NCBI GenBank assembly: GCA_963761445.1
Contig: CAVXHV010000009.1
Coordinates: 620,001 to 684,000, forward strand
Source: CAVXHV01 sp963761445
GTDB lineage: Bacteria > Planctomycetota > Planctomycetia > Isosphaerales > Isosphaeraceae
DNA: 64,000 nucleotides
Direction of reading: 5' to 3'
Each line of letters starts with the position of its first letter. Positions within the stretch are counted from its first letter, which is position 1. The notes under the pieces were generated by a model that did no database searches, was not told where the DNA came from, and was given only the letters and a program-made list of their open reading frames with translations. This document shows positions 59,135 to 64,000 of this stretch, piece by piece. The translations under genes were made by a program, and so were the position numbers.

Positions 59135-59713
59135 TCACCGAGGCAGATGCGGGTAAGGCACGGGAACCGGGAATGGCGTAGGGTTCGGCGTGAGATAGTC
59201 TCGATCGCGGCTCGGAGATTGGATCAGGCCAGGAGCCCGGTTCGTGGTGGTGCTCTGGCGACCGGGGCCGAGACCGAAGTACGGCGTCGGCTCGGATCTG
59301 CGTCCCGGGCGGTACTCAATGCCGGCGAAGCTCGCGGCGACGGCCAGCTCGCGGTCAATGACCGCACCCACCTTGAGCATGTCGGTCTCGCCTTTCTCAC
59401 GCGTCAAGTCGACATCTCGCACGACGACATAGTATCCGGGGTACTTCGTTTGCACGTCCTTTGCCCACTCGTCGACCTTTGCGGTGTATTCTCCCTTCTG
59501 GACGTCGTAGATCTGGTATTTGAAGGTGCCGAGCGAGTCTTTCTTGCGATACCACACGGCGACTTTGAAATCGGCGTGCTGGGCGACGCGCTGGCCGGCT
59601 GGACGCGAGCTGGAACGGGCTGCGGCTTCGCCGGGGCCGAACGATGCCTGCGCTCTACGAGGAATCACGCAGATTGCTAGTAACACGAATGTGAGCAAAC
59701 GCTGGTGTGACAC
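59135..59713 (-). CDS. Secreted hypothetical protein
   Basis: 192 residues with a signal peptide (LLTFVLLAICVIPRRAQA). The middle (DFKVAVWYRKKDSLGTFKYQ, then IYDVQKGEYTAKVDEWAKDV) and a C-terminal Pro-rich tail (NPTPFPVPVPYPHLP) suggest a small soluble domain tethered to a flexible end. No family is recognised. It is transcribed divergently from the Gfo/Idh gene and convergently with the SPFH gene. Confidence 0.6.
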   Translation of the reverse strand: MSHQRLLTFVLLAICVIPRRAQASFGPGEAAARSSSRPAGQRVAQHADFKVAVWYRKKDSLGTFKYQIYDVQKGEYTAKVDEWAKDVQTKYPGYYVVVRDVDLTREKGETDMLKVGAVIDRELAVAASFAGIEYRPGRRSEPTPYFGLGPGRQSTTTNRAPGLIQSPSRDRDYLTPNPTPFPVPVPYPHLPR

Positions 59714-59931
59714 GATTTGCCTCCTTCCTCGACCTCGATACCATTATACGCCCTTCGGATGTCGACGGCACGTCTCACCATGCCTCATGCAAACGTCGAT
59801 GGGTCGGTCCATTGACTTCGGGGCTTTTTCGCAGTCTGATGAACGCTATGTACTGCGGGTGCCGCGGGATTCGGGAAAGCGGGGAATCCCGGAGCGATTT
59901 GAAGGCGAGGGAAGAAAGCGAGGAAAAGGCC

Positions 59932-61281
59932 ATGTCGCAGGGCATCAATCGCCGGCTATTCTCCAAGGGCGCTTTCACGGCTGCCGTTGCGGCGAGTGCT
60001 GCGCCTGAGCGGGTAGTGGGGGCGAACGAGCAGGTTCGACTGGGATTCATCGGCGTGGGTAATCGGGGCTGCCAACTCTTGCGGGGGTTTTTGCCGCATG
60101 CGGACGCGAAGATCGTCGCGGTTTGCGATGTCTACGAGCCGTATCTGAGCGGTCACTATGATCGGCTGGACGGGCGGTTCGCGGGGCTGGGCAAGCGCAT
60201 CGCCCAGATGCCGAGCCTGCCGGGCGAGGTGGCGCGGGTCAAAGACTTCCGGGCGGTGCTGGATCGGAAAGACGTCGATGCGGTTGTGATCGCCACGCCT
60301 GATCACTGGCATGCGATCCAGACGATTGCGGCATGCAAAGCGGGCAAGGACGTTTACATCGAGAAGCCGTTGTCGATGACGATCGTGGAAGGCCGGGCGA
60401 TGGTCGAAGCGGCCAGACGGTTTGATCGCGTTGTGCAGGTGGGCACGCATCGCCGCTCATCGCGGATGTATGCAGGGCTTGCCGAGATGGTCCGTTCGGG
60501 GGCGATCGGCAAGGTAACCGTGGCGCGTGCCTGTTTCTGCAGTAACATGGTGCCGGCGGGCATTGGCCATTCCCCGCCATCGGCGCCGCCGGAGGGGCTC
60601 GATTGGGACCTGTGGCTGGGGCCTCGGCCGATGCGAGAGTTCCAGGCGACGATCATGCCGTACAAGTTTCGCTGGTGGAGTCATTACTCGTCACAGATCG
60701 CCAACTGGGGGGTGCATTATTTCGACGCGATTCGCTGGCTGACCGGTGAGCTGGCGCCCGAGTCGGTCTCGGCTCACGGCGGGCGGTTCGCCGTGGAAGA
60801 CGATCGAACGGTTCCGGACACGGCGGAGGTGATTTTTGAGCACTCGTCACGGATGCTCACTCTTTTCAGTCATCATGAGGCCAACGGTCAGCCGATGCTG
60901 GGCCGCCGTGCCGAAATTGAGCTGCAGGGAACGATCGGCACGCTGTATGTCGCGGGTGACCGGTACGAGATCGTGCCGGAGCGCGGGGGTGCGTTTCAGG
61001 ACCCGGCGCCGAAGCGGAGAGAAGCAATCGTCAAAGCGAGCGACGGCGACCTCGATCGGCAGGCCGCCCGGGATTTTCTGGACTGCGTGAAGAGCCGCAA
61101 ACGTCCCAATGCGGATATTGAAGAAGGGCATCGCTCGACGACGTTCGCCCATCTGGCGAATATCGCACTGGCTGCGCGGCAGCGCCTGGAGTGGGACGCG
61201 CAGGCGGAGCGGTTCACGAACAGCGAGCAGGCGAATCAACTGTTGCACTACGAGTATCGCAAGCCTTGGAGCCTGGCGTAA
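59932..61281 (+). CDS. Tat-exported Gfo/Idh/MocA-family oxidoreductase
   Basis: About 449 residues from ATG 59932 (MSQGINRRLFSKGAFTAA), with a Tat-type NRRLFSKG signal. The Rossmann motif is GFIGVGNRG, and the family EKP motif appears as YIEKPLSM. VVIATPDHWHAIQTIAACKA precedes it, and the C-terminal sugar-binding domain contains RWWSHYSSQIANWGVHYFDA. This is the planctomycete group of secreted NAD(P)-dependent sugar oxidoreductases, which are numerous in these genomes. A longer frame to 59707 is open but lacks a ribosome site. Its stop lies 15 bp before the cytochrome gene, so the two are one operon. The likely role is oxidation of a sugar or polyol in the periplasm. Confidence 0.9.
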   Translation: MSQGINRRLFSKGAFTAAVAASAAPERVVGANEQVRLGFIGVGNRGCQLLRGFLPHADAKIVAVCDVYEPYLSGHYDRLDGRFAGLGKRIAQMPSLPGEVARVKDFRAVLDRKDVDAVVIATPDHWHAIQTIAACKAGKDVYIEKPLSMTIVEGRAMVEAARRFDRVVQVGTHRRSSRMYAGLAEMVRSGAIGKVTVARACFCSNMVPAGIGHSPPSAPPEGLDWDLWLGPRPMREFQATIMPYKFRWWSHYSSQIANWGVHYFDAIRWLTGELAPESVSAHGGRFAVEDDRTVPDTAEVIFEHSSRMLTLFSHHEANGQPMLGRRAEIELQGTIGTLYVAGDRYEIVPERGGAFQDPAPKRREAIVKASDGDLDRQAARDFLDCVKSRKRPNADIEEGHRSTTFAHLANIALAARQRLEWDAQAERFTNSEQANQLLHYEYRKPWSLA

Positions 61282-61296
61282 GCCGGAGGCTAGGCC

Positions 61297-64000
61297 ATGC
61301 ATCTGGTCGGAATTCCGGTGTTCCTGGCAGGCCTGGGACTCGCCGTTTTCGATGGGGGCACGACGCTCAAAGAGCAGCTCAGTCGCGAAGGTGCGGCCGA
61401 GCTGGCCCGGGCGGCCATGTCGAATGGTGACGCGCGCCGAGGCGCGATCGTCTTTTATCAGCCACAACTCTTGTGCGCGACGTGTCACCGCGAGGGAGAG
61501 ACCGGGCAAGGGCTGGGTCCGGACCTTGCGGCCGTGGGCAAGACCGCAGCGGGCGCCCTCGTTGTGGAGGCGATTCTGGAGCCCTCGAAGACGATCCGAA
61601 AAGGGTACGAGACCGTGACAGTCGTGACGAAGGAAGGGAGGACGCTGAGTGGTCAACTCGTGGAGGATCGCCCGGAGGCGGTCGTGCTGCGGGAGTCTGC
61701 ACCGCAAGGCAAGTCGATCACGATTGCGCGGGGCGATATTGATGAGCGGCGCGACACCGGCCCGTCGCTCATGCCTGAGGGCCTGGTGAATCAGCTTGGC
61801 TCGCGGCAGCAGTTCCTGGACCTAGTTCGCTATTTGATGGAGATCGCCGATCGTGGGCCGGCCCGCGCGCGGGAACTGCGGCCGGAGTCTGCGACGGTCG
61901 GGTTGGCACCGTTGCCTGAGTACGAGGCCGACCTGGACCATTCCGGAATCATCGCGGGGCTGGGCGCGGTGAGCTTCGGGCGTGGCCGTCGGATCTACGA
62001 GCGGGTGTGCGCGAACTGTCACGGCACCAAGGATCGGCCCGGCTCGTTACCCTCGTCGCTGCGGTTCGCGTCGGGGGTGTTCAAGAACGGGTCTGATCCG
62101 TATCGGATGTATCAAACGCTCACGCTGGGCTTCGGCCAGATGCCGCCCCAGACCTGGATGGTGCCGGTGCAGAAGTATGATGTCATTCACTACATCCGCG
62201 AAGAGTACTTGAAGACCGCGAATCCCACGCAGTATGGGCGGATTGATCCTCGCTACCTGGGCCAGTTGCCGAAGGGAAGAACGCGGGGCCCGGCGCCGTT
62301 GGCCATCGATCCGTGGATCGCGATGGATTACGGCCCGAGCTTGATGGCCACGGTGGAAGCCGGTGATGACGGGTCAAACATCGCATACAAGGGAATCGCG
62401 GTAAGGCTCGATCCGGGGCCTGGCGGCGTTTCGCGCGGGCGGGCGTGGTCGCTATTCGAGCACGACACATTGCGGCTGGCCGCCTCGTGGACGGGCGAGG
62501 GATTCATTGACTGGGAAGGCATCAACTTCAACGGCAAGCACCAGGTACACCCTCGGGTCGTGGGTCTGGTCCGGGTTGCGAATCCGTCAGGCCCAGGCTG
62601 GGGCGACCCGGAGACCGGCAGCTTCGATGACCCTAGACCGAGGGGCCGGGATGGCCGACCGTATGGCCCGCTGCCGCGGCGCTGGGGTCAGTATCGTGGG
62701 TTATATCACAATGGCGGCAAGGCGATCTTGTCTTACACAGTCGGCACCACGGCAGTGCTCGAAACTCCGGGGCTCGAAGGCTTCGGAGCGACGCCGGTTT
62801 TCACCCGGTCGTTCGAGATCGGCCCGCGCGAGCGTGATCTGGTGCTGCAGGTCGCCCAGCTTCCGGGTGCGCGAGCACTGCTGCGCAGGGTGAAGAACGA
62901 GGATATGGGCGAGGTCGTGTTGTTCGGCTCCGATGACGGCGCCGGCGCCAGTGCGGCGGCAGCGGCGCTCTTCGACAGCCGCACGCGTGTGGAGGTTGCG
63001 CGACCGGAAGACTTCGAGATGTTCCGCCGTGACTATTCGATCAGCGCCCGGATCAAGACCAGGCGTGGGGGAACGCTCCTCGCCAAGACGGAGCCCGGCA
63101 GGGTGTGGGTGCCCGATGGGAAGGCATGGTTTGTCCGAGAAGGCAGGCTAGTTTTCGATGTGGGGTGGGTGGGGGCAGTCTCATCGCAAGGGCGCGTCGA
63201 TGATGACCGCTGGCATGACGTGGCGATCACGTTTGAGCACGCGGACAGCCGGGTTCGCTTGTTTGTCGACGGCCGGCTTGACGGTGAGGGCCGACTCAAA
63301 TCCGCCCGACATCGGCAAGGGCACGTCGTCCACCTCGGATTTGGCGCTGCCGATTTCCCGGAGCCGCAGTCGTACTTCAACGGCCGAATCGCGCGAATGA
63401 GCTTCTACGACCGAAAGATCAGCCAGAGCGAGATCGCTGCGCCCGGACCGGCGAGCCTCGTCGCCTCGTGGCCTCTCGAGTCCGTGCAAAACGGAACCGT
63501 CCCAGACACATCCGGACGCGGGCATGTCGGTTCGATCCGGCGAGAAAACGTGCCGTCCCGGGACACCCGGGTCGTCGCGGCCGGCCTGTCCAGCCGTTCG
63601 GGCGGATTCAAATGGAGCACCTCCGGGCATGGGAATCTTCGCCTGACTGTTCCGAAAGGTGACGAGACCATTCGTTTCACGCTCTGGATATGCGGAGCCT
63701 CCAAGGAAGAGGATGCGCTCGCGGCGGCCGATACGATCAAACGCGGCCAGCCAGCGCCCTTGCTTTCCGCGCTCGTGCGCGGAGGCGCGCCGATGTGGGG
63801 AACCGCTCTCGCCACGCGAGCCAAGGCCGGTCGCGATGACGGCCCGTTCGCGGTTGACGTGCTGACCCAGCCACAGGGCAATCCGTGGCTTTGTCAGATA
63901 CGCTCGACGGGCCTCGATTTCCTGCCGGGCGGCAACAAGGCTGTGCTCTGCACGTGGGACGGTGACGTCTGGGAAGTTCAAGGAATCGAAGACCGGTCCG
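61297..64000 (+). CDS. Multidomain di-heme PVC-type cytochrome c with LamG and DUF6797-like region (partial)
   Basis: ATG 61297 behind GGAGG. The frame is open for 901 codons to the window edge, so the 3' end is outside. The N-terminal signal-like segment (IPVFLAGLGLAVF) is followed by a first heme site CATCH (61474-61488; LLCATCHREGETGQGLGPDL), with the typical planctomycete EAILEPSKTIRKGYETV after it. A second heme site CANCH (62008-62022) is followed by QMPPQTWMVPVQKYDVIHYI. Then comes a strand-rich region (RWGQYRGLYHNGGKAILSYT) like DUF6797 proteins, and a LamG module (DDRWHDVAITFEHADSRVRL, FVDGRLDGEG). The last part (LLSALVRGGAPMWG) begins a further domain. It probably accepts electrons from sugar oxidation by the paired oxidoreductase. 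Confidence 0.85.
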   Translation, partial: MHLVGIPVFLAGLGLAVFDGGTTLKEQLSREGAAELARAAMSNGDARRGAIVFYQPQLLCATCHREGETGQGLGPDLAAVGKTAAGALVVEAILEPSKTIRKGYETVTVVTKEGRTLSGQLVEDRPEAVVLRESAPQGKSITIARGDIDERRDTGPSLMPEGLVNQLGSRQQFLDLVRYLMEIADRGPARARELRPESATVGLAPLPEYEADLDHSGIIAGLGAVSFGRGRRIYERVCANCHGTKDRPGSLPSSLRFASGVFKNGSDPYRMYQTLTLGFGQMPPQTWMVPVQKYDVIHYIREEYLKTANPTQYGRIDPRYLGQLPKGRTRGPAPLAIDPWIAMDYGPSLMATVEAGDDGSNIAYKGIAVRLDPGPGGVSRGRAWSLFEHDTLRLAASWTGEGFIDWEGINFNGKHQVHPRVVGLVRVANPSGPGWGDPETGSFDDPRPRGRDGRPYGPLPRRWGQYRGLYHNGGKAILSYTVGTTAVLETPGLEGFGATPVFTRSFEIGPRERDLVLQVAQLPGARALLRRVKNEDMGEVVLFGSDDGAGASAAAAALFDSRTRVEVARPEDFEMFRRDYSISARIKTRRGGTLLAKTEPGRVWVPDGKAWFVREGRLVFDVGWVGAVSSQGRVDDDRWHDVAITFEHADSRVRLFVDGRLDGEGRLKSARHRQGHVVHLGFGAADFPEPQSYFNGRIARMSFYDRKISQSEIAAPGPASLVASWPLESVQNGTVPDTSGRGHVGSIRRENVPSRDTRVVAAGLSSRSGGFKWSTSGHGNLRLTVPKGDETIRFTLWICGASKEEDALAAADTIKRGQPAPLLSALVRGGAPMWGTALATRAKAGRDDGPFAVDVLTQPQGNPWLCQIRSTGLDFLPGGNKAVLCTWDGDVWEVQGIEDRS

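Noticed and set aside
1..64000. CRISPR array
   Set aside because: No regularly spaced 25-40 base repeats with unique spacers were seen; the tandem repeats found are coding 600-bp units or short microsatellites.

Overview
The window looks like a Planctomycetota chromosome, most like the Isosphaeraceae/Singulisphaera group. It is GC-rich. It carries large surface proteins with the LEPRxLL-type N-terminal motif, an ECF sigma factor followed by a zinc-finger/Ser-Thr kinase/TPR protein, a Tat-exported Gfo/Idh/MocA oxidoreductase paired with a multidomain PVC-type cytochrome c, RRM RNA-binding proteins and an NHLP-type peptide exporter. The lineage is inferred from gene families, not from a marker gene.

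Layout. 0.07-5.9 kb (minus) is one tightly coupled operon: OsmC-like fragment, HD protein, membrane-anchored redoxin, a Tat-exported protein resembling the catalytic propeller of nitrous-oxide reductase but without its CuA domain, an FtsX/MacB-type permease, its ATPase and a secreted protein. 5.96-6.7 kb is a DUF433/PIN-like pair. 6.75-12.7 kb (minus) is a complete tripartite drug-efflux operon (EmrA-like, TolC-like, EmrB-like) with two envelope proteins between. 13.4-24.9 kb (minus) holds a Uma2-like/LamG protein, a TPR protein and a giant LEPRxLL/RHS surface protein disrupted by a transposon-like element. 24.9-31.2 kb has the ECF sigma/kinase pair, DUF2294, csrA with a structured leader and a glycosyltransferase. 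32-33.4 kb has two RRM genes sharing a conserved leader.

33.5-48 kb is an accessory island. It contains GNAT, ParE-like, VapBC-like, HigBA-like and RelBE/ParDE-like modules, remnants of IS21, a type IIG restriction-modification gene and VapC, an IS4-type transposase, a protein made of seven ~67-residue repeats, and an interspersed DNA repeat found beside the toxin-antitoxin loci. 49.2-54.5 kb holds two NHLP-type ABC exporters, the first with a C39 peptidase. 54.5-64 kb holds a LEPR-like secreted protein, a CYTH protein, a large SPFH protein, a secreted protein and the Gfo/Idh-cytochrome pair; the last gene runs off the right edge.

More than twenty otherwise well-conserved genes are interrupted by single-base frameshifts, several of them in short homopolymers. 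Some of this is probably sequencing or assembly error. The remnants in the 40-47 kb island, by contrast, look truly decayed. Coordinates of frameshifted genes below span the reconstructed gene.
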